In this document: one piece after another, positions 43,693-53,316 of the stretch
Layout of the letters: the number at the start of each line of letters is the position of its first letter
Position numbering within the stretch: position 1 is the stretch's first letter
Assembly (NCBI GenBank): GCA_965219635.1
Contig: OZ244783.1
Coordinates: 2,418,001-2,482,000 of the forward strand
Reading direction: 5' to 3'
DNA from: JAPOXR01 sp965219635
GTDB taxonomy: Bacteria > Pseudomonadota > Alphaproteobacteria > Rhodobacterales > Rhodobacteraceae
DNA length: 64,000 nt
The notes under the pieces: model-generated
Databases searched by the model: none
Told to the model about the DNA's origin: nothing
The model's input: the letters and a program-made list of their open reading frames with translations, nothing else
Position numbers and translations under genes: made by a program

Positions 43693-46533
43693 TCAGTGGG
43701 CCTGAGCCCAGTTCTTTGCCCAGCCTGAATCCACCACCAGCGGCGGCGAGATCTGCGCTGCCGGCCTGTCGGCGCGTTCCATGACTGATTTCACAACCTC
43801 GGCAACATCTCCAACCGCATCCTCGCGAACCTCGAAAAGCAGCTCATCATGAACCTGGACAAGCATTCTGGCCGGCATGCCATCGATGGCAGCCGGAATG
43901 CGGATCATTGCGCGGCGGATGATATCGGCGGCTGTGCCCTGGATCGGCGCATTGATGGCGCCGCGTTCGGCGAACCCTCGTGCAGGCCCCTTGTCGTTAA
44001 TGCCCGGCGTATGGATTTTCCGGCCGAACAGCGTCTTGACCAGCCCCTCTTTCCGCGCAGCCAACTTGGTTTGTTCCATATAGTCCTTGATGCCCGGAAA
44101 CCTCTCAAAGTAGGTGTCTATGAACTCGCTGGCCTCGGAGCGGGGGATTTTCAGGTCCCGGGCAAGGCCAAAACTCGAGATCCCGTAGATCACTCCGAAA
44201 TTGATTGCCTTGGCCCTGCGGCGGGTGAGGGGGTCCATGTTCTCTATGGGTACATCAAAAATCTGGGATGCGGTCATGGCGTGAATGTCGAGGCCTTCGG
44301 CAAAAGCCTGCTTCAATGCGTCGATGCCGGCGATATGGGCCAGAACCCGGAGTTCTATCTGACTGTAGTCCAGCGATAGCAGGACATGGCCCTCTTCCGC
44401 CGTGAATGCCTCGCGGATGCGTCGGCCCTCTTCGCTACGGATGGGAATGTTCTGGAGGTTGGGGTCGGTCGACGCCAAGCGTCCGGTGTTAGCCCCCGAG
44501 ATCACATACGAGGTATGAACTCTGCCGGTTTCCGGATGAATGTGCTCCTGAAGGGAGTCCGTGTAGGTTGACTTGAGCTTGGCCATCTGCCGGTAATCGA
44601 GGACCTTGGAAGGTAGCGTATGGCCCTCCGCCGCCAGGTCCTCGAGTATCTGCGCGCCGGTTGCGTAGCCACCCGTCTTGAGCTTCTTTCCTCCCGGCAA
44701 TCCCTGCTTTTCGAAGAGGATCACTCCGAGCTGCTTGGGGCTGGCAATGTTGAAGCTCTCGCCCGCAAGCTCGTGGATTTCACCTTCCAGTTCCCTGATC
44801 CGTGACTCAAACTCGCTTGACAGCTTTTCCAACTGCCGCCTGTCGACCTTGATGCCCTCCATCTCCATGTCGGCCAGCACCGGGATTAGTGGGCGTTCCA
44901 TGGTCTCATAGACGGTCTTGCCTCGTCGACGGTGGAGCATCGGCGACAGGGTCCGCCATAATCTCAGTGTGATGTCGGCGTCCTCGCCGGCGTATTTTGT
45001 AGCCTCGGCGATGTCGGTGCGATCGAACGTGATGGCGGATTTGCCCGATCCGATCAGGTTTTTGATCGGTATCGGCTCATGACTCAGATATTCGCGGGAG
45101 AGCGCGTCCATGGAAAACCGATGCAGACCCGAATGCATGGCATATGAGATCAGCAACGTGTCCTCGACAGGCGAAATCCGGATTCCGTTCCGGGCAAAAA
45201 TCTTGAAATCGTATTTGATGTTCTGCCCGATCTTGAGGATCGACGGATCCTCCAGAAGCGGTTTCAGCGCAGTCAGAACAACCTCTGGTTCCAACTGTTC
45301 CGCGACACGCAAATCAGGGTTCTCAAGCGTAGGCTCACCTGGCGACACATGTGCAACCGGTATGTAGCACGCCTCGCCGGGTTCGACAGCAAGGCTGATG
45401 CCGACCAGCCTGGCTCTCATTTCATCAAGGCCGTCGGTTTCGGTATCAACGGCCACATAACCCCGATCACGCGCCTTGCTGATCCATTCTTCAAGCGCTT
45501 CAAGGCTGGTCACGCATTCGTATGACTCGGGATTGAACGGAAGCGGCGGTGACTCCCCGGCATCGCCAGTGCCTGCATCAGCCTCGGCGGCAGCAGCGCC
45601 CGCAAGCTGGCGGAATTCCGGAACCGGCACCTGGTAATGCTCGGCAACTCTCCGAACAATGGTTCTGAACTCCTGCTCAAGCAGGTACTCCATGAGTTGC
45701 GTTGCGTCGGGTTCTCTGGCTTCGAGACTGTCCAGTTCGAGGTCCAGCGGCGCATCGCAGGCGAGAGTGACCAGTTCACGCGACATGCGGATTTGGTCGG
45801 CATTTTCGACGAGAGACTGGCGCCGTTTGGGTTGGCGGATCTCGCCGGCCCGCGAAAGCAGCGTGTCCAGATCACCGAACTCGTCAAGCAGCTGCGCCGC
45901 TGTCTTGACGCCGATGCCCGGGGCCCCTGGGATGTTGTCAGTCGAGTCACCGGCCAAGGCCTGCAAATCTATCATCTTTTCGGGATCTACGCCGAACTTC
46001 TCCCTGACCTCTTCACGTCCGATCCAGACATTCTTCATCGGTTCATGAAGACTGATTCCGTCGCCAACCAGCTGCATCAGATCCTTGTCTGAAGACAGAA
46101 TGGTGACCTCACCACCCGCGCGGCGCGCCCGGCTTGCCAGCGTTGCAATGATGTCGTCTGCTTCGAAATTCTCGAGTTCAAGACAGGCGAAATTGAAGGC
46201 GCGTGTTGCCTCCCGGGTCATCGGAAACTGGGGTATGAGATCTGGCGGAGGAGGAGGCCGGTTGGCTTTGTATTCCGGGAAGATGTCGTTTCTGAAAGTC
46301 CTGCCCGAATGATCGAATACCACTGCGGTATGCGTTGCCGGGTGGTCTCCCGTTCGATCCTGAACGGTCTTGAAAAGCATGTTGCAGAAGAAATGAACCG
46401 CCCCGACCGGCGTACCGTCGCTCCGGTAACGGTTCCGCGCCGGCAAGCTCCTCTCGGCCATGAAGAAGGAACGGAACACATAGCCCGAACCGTCAATCAG
46501 TTGCAGATGATGCCCCTTGCCGAACCCTGCCAT
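43693..46533 (-). CDS. polA: DNA polymerase I
   Basis: 946 residues with all three domains. Residues 1-300 are the 5'-3' exonuclease (LQLIDGSGYVFRSFF; AVVFDHSGRTFRND; ILSSDKDLMQLV; GDSTDNIPGAPGIGVKTA). Residues about 340-540 are the 3'-5' exonuclease with VAVDTETDGLDE, where DxE suggests an active proofreader. The polymerase fills 560-946: LLSLDYSQIELRVLAHI (motif A), RRAKAINFGVIYGIS (motif B) and LVQVHDELLFEV (motif C). It repairs gaps and removes RNA primers. It converges on the DUF1285 gene; the zinc-finger and HIT genes lie upstream on the same strand. Confidence 0.97.
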   Translation of the reverse strand: MAGFGKGHHLQLIDGSGYVFRSFFMAERSLPARNRYRSDGTPVGAVHFFCNMLFKTVQDRTGDHPATHTAVVFDHSGRTFRNDIFPEYKANRPPPPPDLIPQFPMTREATRAFNFACLELENFEADDIIATLASRARRAGGEVTILSSDKDLMQLVGDGISLHEPMKNVWIGREEVREKFGVDPEKMIDLQALAGDSTDNIPGAPGIGVKTAAQLLDEFGDLDTLLSRAGEIRQPKRRQSLVENADQIRMSRELVTLACDAPLDLELDSLEAREPDATQLMEYLLEQEFRTIVRRVAEHYQVPVPEFRQLAGAAAAEADAGTGDAGESPPLPFNPESYECVTSLEALEEWISKARDRGYVAVDTETDGLDEMRARLVGISLAVEPGEACYIPVAHVSPGEPTLENPDLRVAEQLEPEVVLTALKPLLEDPSILKIGQNIKYDFKIFARNGIRISPVEDTLLISYAMHSGLHRFSMDALSREYLSHEPIPIKNLIGSGKSAITFDRTDIAEATKYAGEDADITLRLWRTLSPMLHRRRGKTVYETMERPLIPVLADMEMEGIKVDRRQLEKLSSEFESRIRELEGEIHELAGESFNIASPKQLGVILFEKQGLPGGKKLKTGGYATGAQILEDLAAEGHTLPSKVLDYRQMAKLKSTYTDSLQEHIHPETGRVHTSYVISGANTGRLASTDPNLQNIPIRSEEGRRIREAFTAEEGHVLLSLDYSQIELRVLAHIAGIDALKQAFAEGLDIHAMTASQIFDVPIENMDPLTRRRAKAINFGVIYGISSFGLARDLKIPRSEASEFIDTYFERFPGIKDYMEQTKLAARKEGLVKTLFGRKIHTPGINDKGPARGFAERGAINAPIQGTAADIIRRAMIRIPAAIDGMPARMLVQVHDELLFEVREDAVGDVAEVVKSVMERADRPAAQISPPLVVDSGWAKNWAQAH

Positions 46534-46590
46534 TTCAGCCGTTCCGCATCCGCCATTCAGGCATGGTGAATCCGGCGCGGTTTCCGATGG

Positions 46591-46800
46591 TCAACCCCCC
46601 GGGTCCGCCGGGCCACCTGCCAGCACGAACCTCTTGTCGCAGTATCCGCATTCCACCCAACCCGTATCCTCGGGAATAGTGTACCATACGCGGGGGTGGC
46701 CAAGCACTCCACCACCTTCACAGCAAACCCTCACTGAACTGACAATCTCAATCTCCGGGGGATCAATGACATCAGGCGTCACGCCGTTCGCGTCCTTCAT
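46591..46800 (-). CDS. Small CHCC-type zinc-finger protein
   Basis: 69 residues with the CHCC zinc-finger pattern: VRVCCEGGGVLGHPRVW supplies Cys and His, and WVECGYCDKRFVL the closing CxxC, ahead of a loose tail. Alphaproteobacterial proteins of this type resemble the accessory NDUFS6-like zinc-finger proteins of complex I and small finger proteins of unknown role. It lies between the HIT gene (4 bases downstream of its stop) and polA. Confidence 0.88.
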   Translation of the reverse strand: MKDANGVTPDVIDPPEIEIVSSVRVCCEGGGVLGHPRVWYTIPEDTGWVECGYCDKRFVLAGGPADPGG

Positions 46801-46804
46801 GCCG

Positions 46805-47194
46805 CTATTTCCCTTGCGACTGGATCATGATGCCAAGCCGCCGTCCGCCAATGACATGTACGTGCATGTGAGGGACATCCTGGACACCATCAGGTCCCGA
46901 ATTGGCGACGAGCCGGTAGCCGTTGCCACCAGCGGACTGGGCCGCGCCCGAACGGCTGCAGACCTCGCCTACCGCCCTTACGAAATCTGCCATTTCTTCG
47001 GCAGATGCCTCGGCAGCAAAATGGTCGAAATTGACATAAGGTCCCTTCGGGATAACCAGCACATGTACAGGTGCTCTTGGAGCAATGTCATTGAAGGCGA
47101 GGCAATGATCTGTTTCCAGTACCTTGTCGCAGGGAATGTCACCGCGCAGGATCTTGGCGAAAATGTTGTCTTTGTCGTAACTGTAGCCCACCAT
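46805..47194 (-). CDS. HIT-family nucleotide-binding protein
   Basis: About 129 residues, HINT-type. It has NIFAKILRGDIPCDKVLE at the start, FNDIAPRAPVHVLVIPKGPY, and the catalytic histidine triad in VPHMHVHVIGGRRLG. HINT proteins hydrolyse AMP-lysine and other aminoacyl-adenylate-like phosphoramidates. The start at 47194 (MVGYSYDKDNIF) fits the family; a frame start at 47233 is less likely. It is 4 bases from the zinc-finger gene and likely shares its transcript. Confidence 0.95.
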   Translation of the reverse strand: MVGYSYDKDNIFAKILRGDIPCDKVLETDHCLAFNDIAPRAPVHVLVIPKGPYVNFDHFAAEASAEEMADFVRAVGEVCSRSGAAQSAGGNGYRLVANSGPDGVQDVPHMHVHVIGGRRLGIMIQSQGK

Positions 47195-47883
47195 CTGCTC
47201 CGCAATTCCTGGCCGAACCCCTAAGGCAGCCACAAACTGCCGGTCGCTGGATTCCGGGCAATCTATACTTTCTGCCCACGCCTACGGCAACAACAGCGTG
47301 CAGAGCGCATCATGAACTTGGAGAAAACTGGACACACCCCTCCCAAGGCAATCTGTTCACTTATTCGACCTCCGTTTCTGGCAACCCAACCGGGAATTCG
47401 GGTCAACCAGCGCGTCAACTTGCCAAGCCTGAACAACCGGCCGGAACCTTGACAAATGCATGGCTCCGGTTGCTGCCCGCGGAACTGTTCATTGACGATT
47501 TGCTGGCCAGCCCTGCGCCTGGCAATGCCGCCGAATTCGCTGATCGCCAATGCCCTGTAGACTAAGCTGTCGGAGCTTCCTTGACAGGCCAGAAGGGTCC
47601 GGCGGGGTCTCGAAAACGGCGTATCGGCAAACCTGAGAAACAGCGGTACAATTCTGTCGCTGTGCACCGCTCCCGGCACTGCCCTGTTCGCCTGCTGCTT
47701 GTTTATCCATTGAGGCGGCGGTGCCCTGTTCTTGTTTGCTGCACTGACCTACTCCTGCTGAATGCAGCCGCAACAGTTCCGCGCATTCTGGAAACGGTTG
47801 GAAGCATGGCCCCATCCGAAAAGCCGGGACACAGGACACAGCGCCTCAAGGGGCAATCCGGCCTTCGGGGTAGAAACACCTTC
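47195..47883. other. Intergenic region beside the transposase
   Basis: 689 bases with no recognised gene. It should include one end of the IS1634-type element. I compared both flanks of the transposase by eye and found no convincing terminal inverted repeat, so the element's borders are not set. Confidence 0.4.
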
Positions 47884-49566
47884 CTACCTGCGTATCGGTT
47901 CCAGTTCGAAAGGCCCAGTGTGCCAAGTCAGCCCCAGTGCCCGGTAGATTTGGTGTGCGTCCGCTGTTGCCTTGCTCGGCATCCCGAATTTCCGCCAGCT
48001 CGCCCGATGACTGACAATACCGATTTGCAGATTTGCCAGTGCTCGGCGGATCCGGTCGGGATCCATCGCATTTCCCAGCGCAGTCAAACGGTGGCACAAA
48101 TGCTGCATGCAGCAAAACGCCATGTAGCAAATGGCAATATGCGCCTGCACCCGGCGGTCACTCCACGTCACGACCGGACGGAGTTTCATGTCTTGCCTGT
48201 TCGTTGCGAAGCTGGTTTCGATCTCCGCCAAGCGCCGGAACTGGACAACCAACTCACTTGGGTCAATGTCCTTGCAGCCCCAGGCCAAGACTCCTTCCAG
48301 ACCGTCCCATTTGGCAGCCTCGGCAATCCTGTTTTCGTTCAGGATCGCCCTTCCTTCCTTGAAATCGAGAAACCGGACCGCGGCGTTCTTGCTCCTTGAG
48401 ATCGACACAGCATCTGTAGCCAACCGTTTACGCAAACCTGCAAGCTGACTCGCCCGGGTGCGAGCGTGCATCTGGGCAAGGCGCGACGACCATGTGACCA
48501 CAAGCTGGCTATTGTCATCCTCAATGCTGCGCAGGCGTTTGATCGAGTTTGAGTGCTCTTGCCTGTTCCACGCCTCGTATCCATCCGGATCAAGGATTTT
48601 CTGTTGCACCTCTGCGCTGAACTTCGTCATCGGAAAGTTGCCAAGGGCATAAGGGGTGCCCCGCTGCTCCAGTGCCGCCCGGTTCTTCTCACCGATCAAC
48701 GCCGCATCTGCCACCAACGTAATCGTTGTGCCTGGAAACCTCTGCTCCTGCCGGTCAAGAGCGTCAACCAGGGTGTTACCTTCATAGCCAGAGCCGGGAA
48801 ACAGCTCGTATCCTACCGGAAGACCCTCAGGCGTCATCAGAAGAGCCAGCACCACCTGCATGTGCAGCGGCCCTTCGTCCTCGGTGTACCCAAATTCCGG
48901 CAGGTCGCTCTCCCACTCGCTTTCGATGAAAAGCGTAGTGGTGCAATAGAATAGGGATGTCATCGGCTGCGGAAGGAGTGTCTGCGCCATCGCCAGTGAG
49001 CGATTGCACATCTCATCAACCCTTGTGTCGTCGAACAGGTCCATGCTCTTGTGGACGCGATCCGGTTTCAGTGACAGATTGCTGTGCAACTCGGACTCAC
49101 CAGTCCGTTTTTGTTTCGATTGCGGCAGGGCAACCCGCGCCATCACCAACTCCCTGATGTGACGATTGGCGCTCATCTGGCGGGCACCGAACAGTCTGTC
49201 CCAGCCAATCCGGTCGTAGACCTCGCCCACTGCCTCTCTTACCCCGACAACGTTTCGGGATTCTTCGCGGCATTCAACCAGGTCTACATCGAACGGACCG
49301 GAGTCTACGTCGGCCTGTAGTGGCCGCCCGGCCTCGCCGACAAACTGTTTCGGTTTCAAAGAGGCCTCATCGCCCGCCTGCTTGGACTTGATCTCTTCAA
49401 TGATAAAGCGGGCAAGGGCTTCAAACTGCTCAAGCTCGACCGCATTGGTTGCAGTACCGACATGGCGGACTACGCGCTGGATGTCCTTGTTGCCATTACG
49501 AACGGACCTGACGATCTGGACCTTTGTCCTCTTGCCATCGGCAAGCTCTTTTCGACGAATGAACAT
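47884..49566 (-). mobile_element. IS1634-family transposase
   Basis: 560 residues from MFIRRK, the usual start of IS1634-type transposases; MFIRRKELADGKRTKVQIV is followed by the QRVVRHVGTA segment. A DDE RNase H-like core shows LFYCTTTLFIESEWESD, MTPEGLPVGYELFPGSGYEGNTLVDAL, ITLVADAALIGEKN and, near the end, VQAHIAICYMAFCCMQHLCHRL. Those marks belong to the IS4-like IS1634 group. The frame is intact, so the element may still move. Its flanks hold a stub of an Rpn-type nuclease gene (49761-49895). The longer frame to 49650 is ignored because its extra residues do not match the family. Confidence 0.88.
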
Positions 49567-49760
49567 GGGCGGAATTAAGGCGATAAGTCCGCAGCCGTCA
49601 CGCGCAAAATCGGGGCATCTTCTGTCAAATTCAGGAATCCGGACTGTCAAACCAATCGAAGCAGGGCTAGATAACCCAAGTCTGCCAGTGCTGTCTGAGG
49701 TCAGTCAACTGCGACGCAAAAGCAAACCACCCTGACTGCCGAACACAGCATCGACATCAG

Positions 49761-49895
49761 TTATGTCGTAGACCAGCTACGCAAGTTCTCGGCGATCTGC
49801 TTGGGCAGGAGTTCGCAGAGAAAATCCCTCGCCCGCTTGTGGTCTTTGATGAGCAGCCAGAACAAATTGTCAAACCGTGTGAGTGAATCCTCCAT
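49761..49895 (-). pseudogene. Stub of an Rpn/PD-(D/E)XK recombination nuclease gene
   Basis: A 44-codon frame from ATG 49895 to TAA 49761, with AAGGAGG nine bases upstream. Its product has FDNLFWLLIKDHKRARDFL and LLPKQIAENL, which matches the N-terminus of Rpn (YhgA-like) recombination-promoting nucleases, pattern HDxFFxxxLxDxxxAxxFLxxxLPxxI. The stop comes before the nuclease motifs, and no continuation was found on either side of the adjoining transposase. It is a truncated relic unless a short protein is really made. Confidence 0.6.
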
Positions 49896-49979
49896 ACGCC
49901 TCGCCCTCCTTGTTGCGGTCATGAACTGCGGTTTTTGGAATAGTGTGCGAATTTATCGCATCATGAACGTCCCGTGAGT

Positions 49980-50843
49980 TCACAAGGCCTTGAGAACGCG
50001 GTTGAGCCGATCGGCAAAAGCATCATCGCCCGGATCAAGGCCCAGATCACCGAGCCGCTCATGCCACCGTACCGTGGCCTTCGACAAGGCATTGGGCATG
50101 CCGAGATCCTTCAATGTCGTGATCACCTCGCGCATTTCGGCGGCGCGACGTTCTCCATGCACGATCATGCGCTCCAACACGTAGCTGCCTTGGGTGGTCC
50201 AATCGATGTCGGGATTTGATCCGCTCAGGGACTCGACCACATGTTCCAACACACCGGCTCTCTGAGCGGCCAGGAAGCACTCGGCAAAGAGAGCTTCTGT
50301 CCCTTTGATCATCACGGATCGCAGCATCTTGATGGTTGAGGCCCGACCGATTTCCGCGCCCACGACGGTGGGCCGCATCCCGAGGCCCGACAATGTGTCC
50401 GCCGCATCTTCCGCATGAGGGCCCGAGAGTAGCAGCGGCACTTCGTGGCGATTGGGATAGACGGGTGTCATGACGGCAACGTCGACATATCGCCCTGATG
50501 CTTGGCCAATGGAATGCGCGGAAAGTTGCTTGGTGCTCGGAGCGCAGGAATTGCAGTCGAGCCAGAGACTGTTTCCGAGGTCGCACTCAGCTGCGCACTT
50601 TGCAGCGACGGGCGCTTGGTCCGCAGTGACCAGAGAAAAAATGATGTCGCGATCCAAGAGCGCATCAGCCAGTCTGTCCGCCCCCGCCACGCCATGGGTA
50701 GCGTAGTCGCTCAGCTTCGCGTCGCGAGTCCTTGGGTCGCGCGTTTTGATGTCAAATGCGGAGACAGAAGCATCCGCCGCACGCCAGCCTGCCACAAACG
50801 CCATGGCCGCCTCGCCGAAACCAACACTGCAGATTTTGACTAT
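49980..50843 (-). CDS. NAD(P)-binding dehydrogenase, 6-phosphogluconate-dehydrogenase-like (DUF1932)
   Basis: About 287 residues. The N-terminal Rossmann fold is KICSVGFGEAAMAFVAGWR (GxGExA), with FSLVTADQAPVAA and LWLDCNSCAPSTKQ. The C-terminal half is DUF1932-like: IGRASTIKMLRSVMIKGTEALFAECFLAA, with the Lys-containing helix of beta-hydroxyacid dehydrogenases. Likely substrates are hydroxy acids; none is visible. The family start KICSVGFGE lies just after ATAGTC at 50843, with GAGGG seven bases before it. The only upstream standard start in the frame is GTG at 50948, which would add 35 unmatched residues. It lies downstream of rhaK on the same strand. Confidence 0.8.
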   Translation of the reverse strand: MVKICSVGFGEAAMAFVAGWRAADASVSAFDIKTRDPRTRDAKLSDYATHGVAGADRLADALLDRDIIFSLVTADQAPVAAKCAAECDLGNSLWLDCNSCAPSTKQLSAHSIGQASGRYVDVAVMTPVYPNRHEVPLLLSGPHAEDAADTLSGLGMRPTVVGAEIGRASTIKMLRSVMIKGTEALFAECFLAAQRAGVLEHVVESLSGSNPDIDWTTQGSYVLERMIVHGERRAAEMREVITTLKDLGMPNALSKATVRWHERLGDLGLDPGDDAFADRLNRVLKAL

Positions 50844-51590
50844 GTCGCTGCCCTCACGCTTGGTCTTGATCAGGACTCCGTAACCAAAACCAAACCTCAG
50901 AACGAAGTTGGAATTGGCTTCGCGGTCCGGCGGTGTCGGTTCCCGCACCGATCGTTCAGACTTCGTCTTCCAGGGATCTAGCAGATGAGGAGGTCATCAC
51001 TGACGAGAAGAACCGGCATGCCGAAAATAGAGGATATTCGGCGCAATCTCCATATTGACGGATTGATCAAGTTGGAGACCACGGCACCTCGTGACATGTC
51101 GCGAGTAACGGTTTCACCGGGTCTTGCAGTGCGCATGTGTGGCAAGGATTTTGCGGCCAGTGCCTGACAGCGTCGACAGGGCTGCGCTTTGCGAATTCAA
51201 CTGCCAGGTGCCGTCTGCTGCGGCAGTCCGTTCATGCGGTCAATCTGTCCGAAGGCAAGCCGTTGTCTGGTCGGTTTGCGAACCTGGTCCAGCATCTGTG
51301 CAACAGAGCGGTTGCCGACGGCGTGGCCTGCCGAAACTCCCCTCGAACGACAGATGTGGACGGAAAAACCGGCGTCCTGGACACAACCTGGTCCGCAACT
51401 CCACGACAACCGTGAAGAGGTGCTGAAATCCACCCCTGACCCCACGATTCCCGCAAAAACTAAGCCGAACGATTGGTTGGGTCTTTCAAGATCCAGCAGA
51501 AGAAACCGGGATGTACCCACGCAATCCAACGCGGAAATCCGCAATGCGCGATTAAGCGCATTCTCGGTTTCCGCAGTCGCTCGCCAGCAT
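50844..51590. other. Intergenic region between rha locus and dehydrogenase
   Basis: About 750 bases with no recognised gene. Open frames on both strands are cysteine- and serine-rich and match nothing I know. It marks a break between the rha operon and the dehydrogenase/IS segment. Confidence 0.4.
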
Positions 51591-52973
51591 TCAGATTGAG
51601 GCAACTGCCAAGTTCCATTCTTTGGCATACGTCGACATCAACGAACATGTCTCTGAAGTCGGATTCAGATAGGCGACACCCTGAGAGGATAAACCGCGAT
51701 TTGGCACCCCAAGCAGTGCAGCCCCGTGGCTTGTCCCGGTTGTACTGTCCATCGGAATCACGTGCGAGGAGGATGCTGCGCCCAGCATCCAGAGGTACGG
51801 TTTGTTTCGAGTGAATGGACCCTCCACGACAACAGAGCCCTCATGTCCGACGAGTTCGAGGCAGCGCGCCGTCACGAGCGCGAGATAGAATCCGACTGCT
51901 GCGGACCTTTGCCCGGAACCAATTGGAGGCTCTTCACCACGCCAGCAGGCATTTTCGCCGGCGTAAGGGCCGGTCTCGGGCACAAGAGCGGGAAACAGCA
52001 TTGAACGTCGGGTTAGCACCTCCAGAATTTCCGTGTCATTTGCGTCAACCGGTTTCCCTCCGAGCGCAATGTCGTATTCCCGACCGCCCATGAAGCGCGC
52101 TGACGGCACGGCCTCACCGAAGGCGTTGACATTGACCAACGTGTCGAGCGCCGGGTCGAGAGTCACAGTCTTGCCGCCAACCGTCATGGCGATCACCCAA
52201 GTGCCCGTCGAGACGACACCAAAGGGGGGCTCAAGTGTGACAAGATGCGAAAGCAGCGATGCATTCGAGTCATGAATGCCGCAATGGACGGGAGTTCGCG
52301 CATCTAGCCCGGTTCGCTGCGAAATCTCTGGCAAGACAGGCCCAAGAACATCGCCAGGTTTGCGGGGCGGTGCAATTTTTTCATTGATGCCGAGAGTTTC
52401 CGGAAGTGACGAAAACACGCCGTTGAATGGGTTCCACAGGTCGGTATGGCAGCCCAAAGACGTTACGTCCGTTGCATGAACTCCCGTGAGACGGTGCGCC
52501 CAGAACTGCGGGTAAGTGACAACCTGATGGACCTTTTCGCGCAACTGCGGGTCGGTCTCGAACTGCCAATGGATCTGAGCGCCGAGGTTGAGACCCATCG
52601 AAAGGCGCGGTGACCCGGTCTCGGAAAAGGGTGGCCGGATCTTGTCATAAGCGGCAGCAACTTCGTCAGGTCCAGCATGCTCATAGTCGAGGATCGGAGC
52701 CGCCAGCGATCCGTCGCTGCAAAGCAACGCTCCTGCCGCGCCGTGGGTAGTGACCGTTATGGCGTCAATGCCATGTTCAGCTTGGTAGCTTTCAAGCCCA
52801 TCGAGCAGGAAGTCCCAATGTCCTTCCACGTCGAAATGCGGATATGGCGGGCCGGGCAAAACGGCATTCGGCCGCGTGATGACCGCAATTTCGGACAGGT
52901 CTGACAGGCGAACGAGCGCCAATTTGGCGTTCGTCTTGCCAATGTCGATGACGGCAATGTGCCCGTTGGTCAT
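51591..52973 (-). CDS. rhaK: L-rhamnulose kinase RhaK (FGGY family)
   Basis: 460 residues of the FGGY kinase fold. Marks are IAVIDIGKTNAKLALV (phosphate loop 1), TVTTHGAAGAL, HDSNASLLSHL and VVSTGTWVIAMT, and a C-terminal half with VVVEGPFTRNKPYLWMLG and TTGTSHGAALLG (adenosine site). In the rhizobial pathway RhaK phosphorylates the rhamnulose made by RhaI, and in R. leguminosarum it is also needed for rhamnose uptake. It is the last gene of rhaRSTPQUK, with its ATG overlapping the rhaU stop by 4 bases. Confidence 0.92.
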   Translation of the reverse strand: MTNGHIAVIDIGKTNAKLALVRLSDLSEIAVITRPNAVLPGPPYPHFDVEGHWDFLLDGLESYQAEHGIDAITVTTHGAAGALLCSDGSLAAPILDYEHAGPDEVAAAYDKIRPPFSETGSPRLSMGLNLGAQIHWQFETDPQLREKVHQVVTYPQFWAHRLTGVHATDVTSLGCHTDLWNPFNGVFSSLPETLGINEKIAPPRKPGDVLGPVLPEISQRTGLDARTPVHCGIHDSNASLLSHLVTLEPPFGVVSTGTWVIAMTVGGKTVTLDPALDTLVNVNAFGEAVPSARFMGGREYDIALGGKPVDANDTEILEVLTRRSMLFPALVPETGPYAGENACWRGEEPPIGSGQRSAAVGFYLALVTARCLELVGHEGSVVVEGPFTRNKPYLWMLGAASSSHVIPMDSTTGTSHGAALLGVPNRGLSSQGVAYLNPTSETCSLMSTYAKEWNLAVASI

Positions 52974-53284
52974 GGCATGTGAAAGACGGGTGTGAGCGCC
53001 GTCGCAACCGGTTCGTTATTGTCACGTGTCTCCATGATATCGGCCATGTGTGCCCACCACTTCTTCATGACCTCTTGGGCCGGCAGATCGTCCATCTTGT
53101 GGTCGTCCTTGCGCCAAAGGACTCCGAAGAGGATGTTCGTCTCTTCGTCAAGGTGGATAGAGTAATCCGAAATGCCTGCCTCGTTCAGGAGCGTGACTAG
53201 CTCCGGCCAGATCTCATCATGGCGCTTGATGTACTCTTCCTTCGCACCGGGATTGAGGCGCATCTTGAAAGCATGTTTTTCCAT
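52970..53284 (-). CDS. rhaU: L-rhamnose mutarotase RhaU
   Basis: 104 residues, the exact family length. Features are MRLNPGAKEEYIKRHDEIWPEL with the His of the active site, DYSIHLDEETNILFGVL, and WWAHMADIME near the end, with the tryptophan pair that lines the sugar site. It interconverts alpha and beta L-rhamnose to help uptake and isomerisation. The start at 53284 follows AGGAGGG by six bases; a longer frame upstream overlaps rhaQ. The end overlaps rhaK by ATGA. Confidence 0.95.
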   Translation of the reverse strand: MEKHAFKMRLNPGAKEEYIKRHDEIWPELVTLLNEAGISDYSIHLDEETNILFGVLWRKDDHKMDDLPAQEVMKKWWAHMADIMETRDNNEPVATALTPVFHMP

Positions 53285-53316
53285 CCCGATCCCTCCTGAC
53301 TCTATCGCTTTTCCGC

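Noticed and set aside
47195..49760. Terminal inverted repeats of the IS1634-type element
   Set aside because: Comparison of both flanks by eye gave only weak, short matches, so element borders are not reported.
50949..51590. Open frames between dehydrogenase and rhaK as possible transposase fragments
   Set aside because: No DDE motif or known IS terminus was found in any frame.
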